A stretch of DNA of 64,000 bases from Flammulina velutipes (Eukaryota; Basidiomycota; Agaricomycetes; Agaricales; Physalacriaceae): positions 2,790,001 to 2,854,000 of the forward strand of contig CM022375.1 in assembly GCA_011800155.1 (NCBI GenBank). The letters are read 5' to 3'. Below the pieces are notes generated by a model. It saw nothing but the letters and a program-made list of their open reading frames with translations. It was not told the origin of the DNA and ran no database searches. Made by a program: the position numbers and the translations under genes. Positions 12,270 to 22,571 of this stretch are shown piece by piece; position 1 is the first letter of the stretch; each line of letters opens with the position of its first letter.

Positions 12270-13400
12270 CACGTTGCGGAAGTGCGGCCCGTCGTACCGC
12301 CCCTGGCTTGCTCTTCGACCACCATCATCTCTTTCTCTTCGCATTGAATCCTACGTTAGTATGCTCTTCTTCTGCGACCAAGCCCTCCTTGCGCTGGCGT
12401 GTGGACAAGAGTACTTCGTGCGCCTTCGCTTAGAATGGTCGCCTTAGGAAATTGTACGTCGTTGTATGCGCTGTATCGTCGTCGACTTATCTCGTCCCAG
12501 ACGTCCAGTATTCCTCGCGCCCTAGGATAGTGTCTTCAGCTTCCCTCTTACTTGGCCTACACGTATCCGAACACTCATGGTCGCTGTCCGGCCAAGCCTA
12601 TCCTTTCGACGTTGCCATCGGTCAAACCAGCGTGCAACACATGTGCATGACGAGCAAATCATCTGCTGCCATTTCCCTTCCCTCGCCCCAAGTGGGACGA
12701 CCCATGCTGCCTCCCGAAGTCGTACGTTGCTGTGCTTTCGTCTGTCCTTGTTAATTTATCCTGCCCAAGATGTTCATCGCCTTGCAAGCTGCTACACCTA
12801 GATTCTATGCTGTCAACGAATGTCGTCTCTATTGGCAATGCTTTGACTCGTTCCGCGTTCCTCCAGGCTGGCGAAACAGCAAAAACACGCGAATCTCACG
12901 ATGGAAAGAGCACATACGCGCCGATGGATATCCCGCCAAGTCACAAAACTGGGAGGATGGATTCCGAAACAGACAGAGATATCGCCAGAGTTTTCCTGTC
13001 CTTCGACTACTCTATGTCGTACCGCTTTCACTGTTCAACATATTTCTTACGCTAAATTCCTAGATACTAACGCTGCAGCCCATATCAGCCTAGCCACCTC
13101 TCTTCTTCACCGACGGCCAGCATCTACTTCGTACGTTGATACATAATTGCGTTCGGCGCCAGATCAATCTTCCGTCTTACATCGCCGCTCAACTTGTGTC
13201 GATACCTACATGCACTTACACAAGGAAGATCACTGCCCCTCCTTTCGCGTACTTCCAGCATACATCTACAAAGTTTGCATCAATGACTACGTCGCATATC
13301 ATCCATTTCCGAGTCCGCTCATTCCCAAGAAGTACCTCCCCGCCATTCGCCGTCCATACTCTGCTTCAGACTCCGAGGAAAACACTTTGTACCCAACCCA
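12270..13400 (+). repeat. Dispersed repeat R, copy 2
   Basis: Fills the space between the F-box gene at 10381 and the broken F-box gene on the other strand. It starts AAGTGCGGCCCGTCGTACCG and carries through to CCCGCCAAGTCACAAAACTG and TTGCGTTCGGCGCCAG, all matching copy 1. The section 13150-13440 also matches the reverse strand of 51440-51830. Longest frames are about 100 codons and differ between copies. 11911-12260, before it, is AT-rich and holds nothing recognised. Confidence 0.7.
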
Positions 13401-13402
13401 GA

Positions 13403-14450
13403 CTAATTTCTTGCCAGTTTCCAATCCACCTCTGCGATGATCATATCTACCGATTTGGTGTGGTTCAACGAGACGACCTTCAACGTTGGGCGGCTTGATT
13501 CGAGAATCTGACGAAAACGCTCCAATGCATCCAGATCCGTCAGCGTAACGGGCCACTTGAAATGCTCCAACGTCGAGGGAAGGATGAGTACGGGCACTGT
13601 GCTGCGTAAATTCATATGGATCTCAAAGACGGGGACGAAAAACTCTTACCTTTGTCCAAACCGTCCACTTCAAGTGCGCGCAGCGACGTTCTATATCTTT
13701 CCAAGAGCGCGGGAAGGCGGTGGGGGACATATCGCTTTACGGGGTAGAAGCGTAGTGCGACGTCTTGGAGGTTTGGGAATGGCGTCTTTGGGCTGCTGAG
13801 GATGTCAAGGAAGAGAAGATAGTGTGGCCCGGAGAGTCGAAGCTTGAGACCGGCACTGGTTTGGGCGCCTCAAAGTCTTGGGTATCCCAGGGAGGACAAT
13901 GCATTGTCGAATCCCACTGAGCGTCGGCTATGCCTGGCCGTAGACGACGAGCGAGAGTGCTTAGCTCTTGTATCGACACACTCTCTGGGGAGAGTGTAGT
14001 GCCGCGGGGGACGAATTCGAGGAGCTGGGTGAGGTCGGAAAGGCGGGAGAAGGAGAGTGCAATGAGGGATATCTTTCTCAGACGTGATGCGCATTTCAAG
14101 GAAGTGCCGGGGAGGTCTAATGTATCGTTCATGCACGTCCGTCCATGCAGCGTCAGTTCTTGAACATTGGTCGCGCTGGAGACCAAATGGAATAAATGAT
14201 GAGGTTCGGTCAGGTTGCAGTGGTAGATTTCGAGTTCGCGAATCGCTGTCGAGATTTCCGGTGCGCCATCGATGAGGCTGAGAAGCTTGAGCATTTTGGA
14301 ATGGGTGTTTAGAGTGACGCGTGCGAAACGAAGTGCGCGAACGAAGTGGAGGGTGTTTGGGCATGCGAGAGCCAGAGGGGAGAGGGACACTTTGGAGTTG
14401 GAGAGCTCGGTGACGATGAGGGCGTTAATTTCTGCTGGGAGGATGTCCAT
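13403..14450 (-). pseudogene. Broken F-box/LRR-like gene (MDILPAEI copy)
   Basis: Near-duplicate of the intact gene at 50484, in opposite orientation. Starting at 14450 it reads MDILPAEINALIVTELSNSK and stays in frame through PPWDTQDFEAPKP. It then lacks about eight bases relative to the intact copy (near 13855), shifting the frame into VSSFDSPGHTIF and a short false tail. The second exon (VPVLILPSTLEHFKWPV) is still readable down to 13403, where a TAG replaces a CAG that is coding in the paralogue. Two independent lesions make loss of function likely. It is head-to-head with the gene at 14888. Confidence 0.85.
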
Positions 14451-14887
14451 GGTGAAAGACGAAGGGAAGTTACCGGCCCGTTTTCCGTTGCGACGACAAA
14501 ATTCATTAGGACCCTTGCCTCGTCGTAACGTTGCTGGAACTCGAGGTACATCTCAGAGGGATGTAAAATCGTACGTGGGAAACACTGGAACTATCATATC
14601 TATATTGATCTCACAATGTTTACAGAAGAAGACATACCTTCCAAAACGGGTCATCAATCGAAAGTGTGCGCATTTCCCAGATGTAATAACTGTGATTGTT
14701 TGGGTTAATTAAACAATGGATATGCACGATGGTCTTCTGCACGCGTCTGCTCATATGCGTATAAATAAACACTGGTGAGGCTGTCTTTTAACCCCAAGTT
14801 TCCCCAGCTTTTGAAACCAGCCAACGCACCAGTTTGTGAGTACGCGTCTTCTCCTACAAGTACTCTTATTAACATACCTCTAGTACG
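14451..14887. promoter_or_regulatory. Bidirectional promoter region, copy 1
   Basis: 437 bp between two divergent F-box genes, conserved as an inverted copy at 50045-50483. It has a TATA-like GCGTATAAATAAAC about 125 bp before the right-hand ATG and a probable 48-bp 5' UTR intron at 14836-14883 (GTGAGT to TCTAG), four bases before the start. Confidence 0.6.
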
Positions 14888-16423
14888 ATGCCCGCTACAA
14901 TCAACTCTCTCGCGCCCGAGACGCTCGGCGAGATATTCTTATACGCATACCTCTCCCAAGCCGTCGACGACTGGTATACCAGCACATTACCGGCTCTCCT
15001 GCTGGTATCTCCCCAGTTCAGAGCCATAATCGAGTCCTACACGGCGCTATGGACTTCCCTCTTCATCACAGAGAAATCTGCGCATATTCTCGGGAAATCA
15101 CTTTTCGAATCGACCTATAAAAGGCTGCGCCGGAGTGGTATTCATCCCCTCAGAATCGTCATTAAACTACCCAGTAAATCCATGCGCAACGTCTTTGCTA
15201 GACGCGAAGCTGAAATATTGGGAGAGATAATCAGGAGTGTGGCGTCCCGCGTCCAATCCCTCGAAATCCGTTCTGAATCGCATGTTCTCCAAATGGCTGT
15301 TCTGTGCCAGCTCGGAGAGACCCAAATGCCTCTTCTCCGCTCCTTCACCCACGTCGGGTTTGAAGATCCCGCCATCGGCTTACTTGATAAGTACCCTAGA
15401 CCCGGCTACTTCCAACGTATAGGCAAATGGCGCCCGTCCGTTCTTCAGCATGCACCCACACCTATTCCTGGGGATAGGGATTCCTTGAACGGATGGGGCC
15501 GCGAGGCATATCCCGTCCTCGAAGACATCGAAATCGTCGGAGCGCATTATTGTTGGACTTATCTCCCGATCATGCATGGCATCCGTCGGATTTCGCTCGG
15601 AGCGCAACCCGAGACGAGCAAGATCTTCGTTAACACGCTTCTCAGGATGTTAAAGCCTATTCGTGAGACGCTGGAAATCCTGCAGCTAGGGGATGTGATG
15701 CGCGTGGACCCAGATGACTTTGATCCGTTGCTACTTGTGTTTGGTAGACTCGAGGTCATTTCTTTGGTGTACGACCATATGAGCGTGGTCGACAATTTCT
15801 TTCAATCGATCATCATTCCTGGGCTGAAGGATCTCAGCCTGACGCATGTATATGAGGGCCGTGATACGTATGATCCGTCGGACCCTCATTATATGCCAAT
15901 CATCTACCTCATCACAATGGCCCCCTTGGAGAAGGTAGAGAGGCTCACGCTCAACGGTGTCGTATTCCCCAACGAAGTCCTCGCACGAGTGGATATCCCG
16001 CCGCCTGGGACGGAGATATCTAAACAGAGAGAGGATTATCTCATGAATGAGCTCCAATTGCCCTGTCTGGAACCGATTTATGGACATTGGTCGATGCCGC
16101 TTATGATGCTGTTCTTGTTCAAGTTCTACTCGCTTAAACACCTTTCGTTGGAGAACCTTGTTTGTAGTGATGAAGAGGAGAATTTGATGAAGATGATTGG
16201 GAGATATTGGCAAAAGGGGACGCTGGGTACGTTGAAGACGTTGCATCTCGACGGGCCACCTGAGGGTGTGCTCGATATGTTGTCGGCGGTTGAGAAGGAT
16301 AAGCAATCCGGATGTAGGCCTCTACCGCTGCGGATCAGCGTTGGGGAGAAGTTAGAGAGCGCGTTCTCGGAGGCAGAGAAGTCGGAGCTGCAGAACTACG
16401 TCAATGCATTACAAACAGTGTAG
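14888..16423 (+). CDS. F-box protein, MPATINSL family, 511 aa
   Basis: Single-exon paralogue of 10381, 45395 and (closest) 48518. The F-box is at residues about 5-55 (SLAPETLGEIFLYAY, LPALLLVSPQFRAIIES). It is followed by leucine-rich segments and the conserved C-terminal block (LTLNGVVFPNE, GHWSMPLMMLFLFKF, MIGRYWQKGTLGTLKTLHL, GVLDMLSAVEKDK, RPLPLRISVGEKL). The upstream divergent neighbour is a pseudogene while this copy is open throughout. Predicted SCF ubiquitin-ligase adaptor; substrate unknown. Confidence 0.88.
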   Translation: MPATINSLAPETLGEIFLYAYLSQAVDDWYTSTLPALLLVSPQFRAIIESYTALWTSLFITEKSAHILGKSLFESTYKRLRRSGIHPLRIVIKLPSKSMRNVFARREAEILGEIIRSVASRVQSLEIRSESHVLQMAVLCQLGETQMPLLRSFTHVGFEDPAIGLLDKYPRPGYFQRIGKWRPSVLQHAPTPIPGDRDSLNGWGREAYPVLEDIEIVGAHYCWTYLPIMHGIRRISLGAQPETSKIFVNTLLRMLKPIRETLEILQLGDVMRVDPDDFDPLLLVFGRLEVISLVYDHMSVVDNFFQSIIIPGLKDLSLTHVYEGRDTYDPSDPHYMPIIYLITMAPLEKVERLTLNGVVFPNEVLARVDIPPPGTEISKQREDYLMNELQLPCLEPIYGHWSMPLMMLFLFKFYSLKHLSLENLVCSDEEENLMKMIGRYWQKGTLGTLKTLHLDGPPEGVLDMLSAVEKDKQSGCRPLPLRISVGEKLESAFSEAEKSELQNYVNALQTV

Positions 16424-16710
16424 ATATATAGAAACAGTAGGATAAATTCATACGTGAAGGAAGATGTATATATGTATCTCTCTCACCGCCTTTCGTAGCT
16501 TCGACATAGTATGAATTGGCAAGCTACAGCAAGCCATTTGGCCGATCTCGACATACTCGGGAGGCTTTGAGTCGTAGGCGACATGCCGGTGAGTCGGAGC
16601 CATCCAAGTCGAACGATGGTCACCTCCCGAAGCTACGGAGCGCGTACAGTGTCCCATCGGTAAAAAATAACACTCTAGCTGGTTCAAAGGGGAAGCGACA
16701 AGTCAAAAGC
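16424..16710. other. Intergenic, nothing recognised
   Basis: 3' flank of the F-box gene and non-coding sequence up to the tRNA-like remnants; frames are short and unconserved. Confidence 0.4.
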
Positions 16711-16790
16711 TGATACGATGGGGATTCGAACCACCACTTGCATACACAGGATGAGAAACCGGCAAGCCCGTAAGATGACTGAAAAAGGCT
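16711..16790 (-). pseudogene. tRNA-Leu 3'-half relic
   Basis: On the minus strand an intron-like tail (GGGCTTGCCGG) is followed by TCTCATCC, a long variable-arm-like stretch, a T arm GGTGG-TTCGAAT-CCCCA, TCGTATC and A, then TTTT. The order matches the 3' exon of the neighbouring tRNA-Leu gene. No 5' half is present and two T-stem pairs are broken, so it is a truncated duplicate. Confidence 0.5.
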
Positions 16791-16806
16791 GAACATAAAA
16801 GCTAAA

Positions 16807-18124
16807 TGACAACAGTGGGATTTGAACCCACGCCAACTAACGTTGATGAGGAACCTCTAACGAGGCAAGTCCATAGAACTTGAATAAAACCAGATCTCCA
16901 AGTCTCGAGATATGGGCCGTTCAGACGCCCCCCTCGAGACTGTCTCGAGACTCGGATGCTCCGAGGTCTGGAGACTTTGTTCTTAATGTACCAAGGATAG
17001 GCCAATGATATCGTTCTTAATGTAGCCAGTAGATAGCATTCAATGCACAAATGTCATTAATTCCTCGCTACATAACTACTATGTGGGGTAAACTCTCCCA
17101 TCTACTATCTCTAGAGAATCCCGAGACAATGCTCGAGCGTTGTCTCGGGATAGTTCTCCACCCTCTACTCGAGATGATCCTCGATACAATCCCTACCAAT
17201 AATCCCGGTGTTATCTCGAGCATTGTCTCGGGACACAGCACCACCATGCGCCACTCAACCCACGTCAACGCCCCCGTTTTGTTAACTTTGTACCGTCAGA
17301 TCATTCCTACTTATGTGGTTACATTAGCACACCGATTTCATCGAAGGAGGTCCCATAATAAAGATCGGAGGAAGTGGCTGCCATGAAGGTAAGAGGTAAG
17401 AGGCAAAGGCCGGCACATGACTCCGTGTCGACTGCTTTGTGGCGACAAGTGTTGTACTCACCGGCATATTCGGCTTAATTTGTTCGTCCCTGGTGCATGC
17501 AATGATTCTCGTCGCTCGAACAAAGAGCATTTCAAGCCGATTGTGCCGGTGAACACAACATGTGTCGCTATATAACAATCGATCCGGAGTCGTACACCCA
17601 CCTTTGCCTCTTTCCTGTTACCTCCATGGCAGCCACTGGACCTTCCCACTCAATAAGACACCGTCTCTCGGCGAAACGTTTGGATGTAAGTGGAGGTCAG
17701 AAGATGATTGGGTTGAGGGGCCAATTGGGTTGAGTGGCGTCGGTTGAGGGGCCAGTTGAGCGGCTTATGGCAATGCTCTGTCTCGAGCATAGTCTCGAGA
17801 ATTGTCTCAGAGACAAAGCTCGAGCATAGTCCCGAGTGAATCCTCGAGACAGCCTCCGAGACTATTCTCGAAACAATGCTCGAGACATTCCCTGAGCATT
17901 GTCCCGAGTAAATGAAGGAGGTTATTTAGACACTAGTAATTATATAGTAATACATGTATATCATTGGCCTATCCTTGGTACATTAAGAACAAAGTCTCCA
18001 GACCTCGGAGCATCCGAGTCTCGAGACAGTCTCGAGGGGGGCGTCTGAACGGCCCATATCTCGAGACTTGGAGATCTGGTTCTTGAACTTGAGCCACACG
18101 CCATAACCACTCGGCCATATTGCC
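16807..18124 (-). tRNA. tRNA-Leu(CAA), intron interrupted by a transposon
   Basis: The 5' exon is 18124-18088 on the minus strand: acceptor strand GGCAATA, TGGCCGAGTGG D arm, anticodon loop CTCAAG with anticodon CAA, exactly 37 nt. The 3' exon is 16852-16807: CCTCA stem, variable arm CAAC-GTTA-GTTG, T arm GTGGG-TTCAAAT-CCCAC, acceptor TGTTGTC and discriminator A. GGCAATA and TGTTGTC pair over all seven positions, counting two G-U pairs. The intron contains CTTG, which could pair with the anticodon CAAG as in other fungal tRNA-Leu(CAA) introns. Without the inserted element the intron would be about 41 nt; with it, 1235 bp. One anticodon-stem pair is T-T. With the insertion the gene is probably not expressed as a functional tRNA. 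Confidence 0.75.
16888..18081. mobile_element. Non-autonomous TIR transposon inside the tRNA-Leu intron
   Basis: The two ends, 16888-17011 and 17958-18081, are 124-bp inverted repeats that look identical over their whole length (start AACCAGATCTCCAAGTCTCG). The interior (about 950 bp) has no transposase frame. It carries two clusters of CTCGAG/GTCTCGAG palindromic motifs near the ends (17100-17240 and 17780-17910), as expected for subterminal transposase-binding repeats. CTTGAA occurs on both flanks (adjacent on the right, three bases away on the left) and may be a target-site duplication. Perfect repeats imply a recent insertion or recent gene conversion. Confidence 0.8.
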
Positions 18125-18423
18125 ATACTGGGACGTTCATTGCATATATACGTGTCATGGTTAGTGTCCTTCAGCGTAAACCACATCCCCTGCGCCACAC
18201 ACCTTATTCGAGCGTACCCCGTATCGCGCAGCAGACCATGGTAACAAGCACGAGTTACTTAGCCAAATATGGAATAAGGCGTGGCGTAGAGTAAAACCAG
18301 GGGAAATATGGCAGAATGGCCACTGATGCGATGCCATTTCGCCAGGCGGCCTTTCTAAAGGAGACGAACAACAAAGCAAAATCAACGTCGTCGATCAATT
18401 ACAAGTCATACGCTTACACTTAA

Positions 18424-20610
18424 TCATTCCGAATCAAATGAATAGTCAACAGTTATACCCTCCCCCTCCCCTTCCTCTCCTTCTCCCTCTCCATTATCCG
18501 AACCAACTCTAGACGCATACCTATCAGGCGGAGGAAAAACATCATAATCATCCTCCGGCATCTCATACATCCTATCCCACCCCTTCTCATTCGCGCATCC
18601 CCAAAACGTCACACTAAACCCAATGAGCCTTCCCTTCGCCTTCCTGAGGTGCTTTTCCCTCTGGTCATTAACCTTGACGATCCACTCCCCCACCGGATTC
18701 TCTCCCCTACAATAACAACATCAATCCTTCAAGTCAAGTCCAAGTGAGAAGAGGAGACTAACCAATGTTTAACAGACATAAACGTCCACCCCCTCAACCC
18801 CGTCCACGCCCTATCCTCCCTCCTGCGCGTCCCCAACCGGCTCTCCCTCCCCCCAGGACTAAACAGCGTAACCTCCACATCCCCCCTCTTCTGATGCTTA
18901 ACCCACACCCTCACCTCCACCTTCTCCACCCTCCCAAAGTGCTGTTTATCAGCCATATCACGCGTGACGAAAACGGGCGTCGACACACCCGTCTTATCAA
19001 GCCGGACGCCCCCGTGGAAGACCCCGTGGTGGTCCATGGACCCCCCGTCGAATTGGAAGGAGGGGGTGTGGATCCATGTGAGGGGGGGGACGGGCGTCCA
19101 GGTTAGGGCGGCGGAGACGAAGGCGTGGGCGTCGAGGACGCCGAAGCCGAGTTCGTCGCTGTGTTTACGGCCGGTGTGGACGATGAGATACTCGATATCG
19201 CGCCAGGTGAGACGGGGGTTGGCTTCGAGTGCGAGGGCGAATATGGCGGAGGCGGCGGGGGCTGAGGCGGATGTTCCGCTGAATGACTCGGTGCAGGAGG
19301 AGTTGGTGTCGATTGTGAGGCTGAACTTGAGGTTTGTTAGAGGGAGGGTTGGGGAGGGGGAGGGGAGGTGAAGGGGGCTTACGATGTGTGAGTCTTTCGC
19401 TGCGTTGCTGCTGTATGTTACTGCCATCACAGCTGTGCAAGGCGCGGAGTATACGGGGTGTTCCCCGTCTTTGTCTATAGAACCGATCGTAATCGTGTAT
19501 ATGCTATATATATCATAAGTTATATAGTAAACAACTTGAAATGCCAACCCGAGGAACACTCACCTATTCGCCCACCCGTTAGTGTTACAATTACTATCCG
19601 CCTCTACATGGCTCCCAGACGCAACGACATACACACTCCCCTTCCAATTCCGGCCGTATTGGACCCCATATAGGTACGCCCGCCTTGAAGCATAGCTCGG
19701 GCGGCTGAAACTGTTCATCCCGTAGGCGCTGCTGTATATATCGATATCCTGTGCGGCGTGGTTTAGGGCGGCAGCCTCGTCGTCGTCCCATAGGCCGTGC
19801 GAGCCGACGATGCGCAGTCCGGCGACTTTGGCGTTGTGGGCGATCCCGATGCCGCAGAGGTTGTTGGCGGATGCTGCGATGACACCGGCTACGGCGGTGC
19901 CGTGGGAGAAGGGTGGGAGGGGGAGGGAGAGGTGTTTGGTGTTGGAGATGAAGTCGAAGGAGTGGGATGCGTCCTGGGTGGTGTGGGAGATGATGAGGGG
20001 AGGGTGGAAGGGAGAAGGGAGGGGGAGGGGGACGTACGAAGTTCTTGGAAATGTCTTTGTGGTCGTATTTTAGCCCATCGTCGACTACGGCGATGAGGAC
20101 GCCTTTGCCTGTGTAGCCTCGAGTGTTCCCGGGTTGGGTGTCCCATACTTGGGGGACGTTGGAGGAGAAGAGGGACCATTGTTTGGGGAAGGATGGGTCT
20201 TTGATTCCTAGACGTTGGGCGATTGTTGAAGGATCTGTGTCGTACGGACTTGGGGGGCGTCGGGGGTGGTTTTTGGAAGGGGATGGGTGGGTGGTGAGGA
20301 CGCGGGGGGTTCGACGAGAGATGTGCTTTATGGCTGAGGAGATGTTCTCTCGCTTTCGCTGCATAGCCCAGTAGGACTCGATGACGGGGTCGGTTGTGTT
20401 TCTTGCATGTAAGGTATCCTCCGAGTGGGCACGTGCTCGTGCGAGCCACATGTCGTCGAGTTCTCCTATACGTTTCACGATGCGGAGACCTAGATGGTCT
20501 GCGACATCGGCCAGCGACGCGTGAGATGGATCATGGTGGAGGATGTAGTGGGCGTCGGTATCAGCATACACAGTGGAGGCTAGAAATGCTAGCGCGATGG
20601 TGATCCTCAT
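18424..20610 (-). CDS. Kexin-like subtilisin protease (S8 family) with P domain
   Basis: Secreted proprotein-convertase-type serine protease, 649 aa, six-part order typical of the family: signal peptide (about 1-16, ending VYA), pro-region, catalytic domain, P domain, acidic tail. Exons on the minus strand: 20610-20038, 19973-19564, 19503-19383, 19325-18763, 18706-18424; all phases agree. Catalytic Asp is in VVDDGL (about 177), His in SHGTAVAG (about 215), Ser in GTSASAP (about 387). GSIDKDGEHPVYS and ITIDTNSSC-like context match kexins; the P domain has WGENPVGEW. Oddities: the oxyanion-hole region reads ASGS where kexins have ASGN, the acidic DDG-type segment after the WG region is absent (YSSAYGMNSFSRPS instead), and there is no C-terminal membrane segment. 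Dibasic specificity is therefore uncertain. Confidence 0.82.
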
Positions 20611-22198
20611 TCTTGGTAAAGTGCACCAGAAAGCTGGTTATTATGTTTTAAAGAGAACGTAGCATGTATCGTTTAGGGGTGGAAGGTGGCAACTTGGTGT
20701 ACTAGTATTCGAGTCTGACACTCGCGAGATTGCCTTGACAATAAGTACAGAAATAGCGTCTTCGACGAGGAGCATAGCCTTGGGGTTTCATCGTGCAAGT
20801 CGGGTAGGTTACGCGGCTGACGATGTGAGGCATTAGCTTGTGCAAATAGAGCGTATCACTATCACGTACCAGATAATGAGGATTAGTTGGATGAAGTGTA
20901 AAGCAGAAGAATGTTCGTCGCGATATGCAGATCATTTTCCTATACAAGGTATCTTGTTTGACGAGAGCATTGCTATTTCAACTTGATGAGTGATAGTAGG
21001 GTGGTAGGGATGGCAACGACGAGGACTATGGTAGAGAGGAGCGACTGTGAATTGGACGCGACAACGACATTGCTATTGCTGGAGACAGAGCCACATCGAG
21101 GATATGTACAGAGAGCGACGACCCAACGGCAATGAATGCGATGAGACGAAGAGCCCAGTTCGATATCTACTTCAAGAGGCAGACGTCATCCATCGTATCC
21201 TCGATATCTTTGCGTATATGCGTGGTGGAATGGCTGGAAGACGGTAAGTCGATGCAAGCAAGAACTAAACGACGTGAGCTTACTCTGCGCAAAGATGACG
21301 AGGGGCGGAGCGAGCGGGCGCAAAGGTGAACGGCAAGATCCCAAGCGTGTGTGCGAGCTGGAGCGGACGGGCGGTGTTGCTCCATCCATGGTCATCTATT
21401 AAGTCGCGCATTCGTGGCAGGATCTATGGAGAAGGGAAAGCGTCAGCACAGGAGCGTATACCGATGAGAACGAACAATTGTCAAAAAAAAAAAGGGTTCA
21501 TCGAGGCGGATACACCGTCTCTCGAAGCCATCACAGCCGAAAAAGGGAGGGGAGAACGGGACACCCACCATCTCGGACGCGTGAAGCGATGTAACGAACG
21601 GTCTGCTTGGGTTTCGGTTAGCAAAGACTTGGGACGAGTTGGATGGAGCGACGCACTTGAGAACAGCTCCCTGACACGCGTTCGTGCGGCACCGAGGTCT
21701 CCGAGGGGTTCCATATGGTGGGCGGGAGTTTGGTGAATCCAAGAGCGCGATTGTTCTCCTACAGCATACTCCCGGGAAACATATATTGCTGAGGTCCTGT
21801 CGCGTCCGACATGCCAGCAGCAACAAGGGCTATACAGCGCGTTGGATTCGACGACGGTGACGGTTCGTTGAAGAGAGAGATTTGGTGTTTGGCTTTGTTT
21901 GCCATGAACGTGACGTGTGGCGTAATTGCAATCAAAGAACATGCATCCCTGGTGTACTCCTCCAGCGCCAGTTTCTCTTCTCAGGATAGAATACATACCC
22001 TCCAACTTCTCTCCGACCTATTGTGGTTTAGGCTGCTCGCTAAATCGCCATTCGCATGACGTTCAAAAGTACTATGTATGTAGTGCATGGAATAAATATA
22101 TACATGAGTAGAAGCCGTAGAATCAACCTAGGTTGCTAGTACCTTTGTGTGTTTTTCTCAATTTCTCTTCCTCTAACAGCGCGCTCCAAGTCTTCAAC
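20611..22198. other. Intergenic, no supported gene; contains one GGCAAACAAAG unit
   Basis: Long frames on both strands (21326-21736 and 21481-22005) overlap, lack family features and are probably chance. On the minus strand at 21905 the sequence ATGGCAAACAAAGCCAAAC follows CGCCACACGTCACG, matching the interleaved unit described in the small-secreted-protein cluster. It opens a 48-codon frame of unknown status. Confidence 0.4.
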
Positions 22199-22504
22199 TT
22201 ACCCTTCTAGATCCTCGGGGCCTTCGCGCAAGACGTCTGTCATTATTAGCTCGAGGACGCCCAGCATCTCGCGAATGGATTTGATCTGCTGCATGAACTT
22301 GTGGAAGACGATCTGGTTGCTGTGTACGGAACGTCGACAGAGTTCATACATGGTTGGGAGACTCTCCAAGTTGTACATGTCCCTGACGATCTTGATTTCC
22401 TCGAGGGCGGATTGAGTTTCTGTACAGTGTAGTCTGTGAGACACCGCCGCCTCGGTCGCTTGAGACGAAAACATTGAGGGCGCGCGTGTACCAAAGACTT
22501 CCAT
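22199..22504 (-). CDS. Hypothetical helical protein, 101 aa
   Basis: Not recognised. The frame reads as a helix-rich, charged peptide (ALEEIKIVRDMYNLES, FMQQIKSIREMLGVLELIM). A GTAAGT at the end of the frame suggests it may continue through an intron. It is isolated, next to a TIR element, and could be a remnant exon. Confidence 0.3.
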   Translation of the reverse strand: MEVFGTRAPSMFSSQATEAAVSHRLHCTETQSALEEIKIVRDMYNLESLPTMYELCRRSVHSNQIVFHKFMQQIKSIREMLGVLELIMTDVLREGPEDLEG

Positions 22505-22571
22505 TATTGAAGTATGAAATGGTGCGTGTTAATGCTTCGTATGAAGGCCCGAATGCCAAAAGATCATTTCA

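Noticed and set aside
16888..17011. Left TIR considered as part of a tRNA intron proper
   Set aside because: The identical inverted copy 950 bp away and the complete tRNA formed without it show it is an insertion.
17100..17910. CTCGAG palindrome clusters considered as a CRISPR-like or minisatellite array
   Set aside because: Spacing and copies are irregular and the host is a eukaryote; they fit subterminal repeats of the TIR element.
19165..20449. Several 90-190-codon frames in and opposite the kexin-like gene
   Set aside because: They are out-of-frame or antisense shadows of exons with strong GC bias and read through proven introns.
21326..22005. Overlapping 136- and 174-codon frames on opposite strands
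   Set aside because: No domain, no splice signals that extend them, and no paralogue; a chance origin is more likely.
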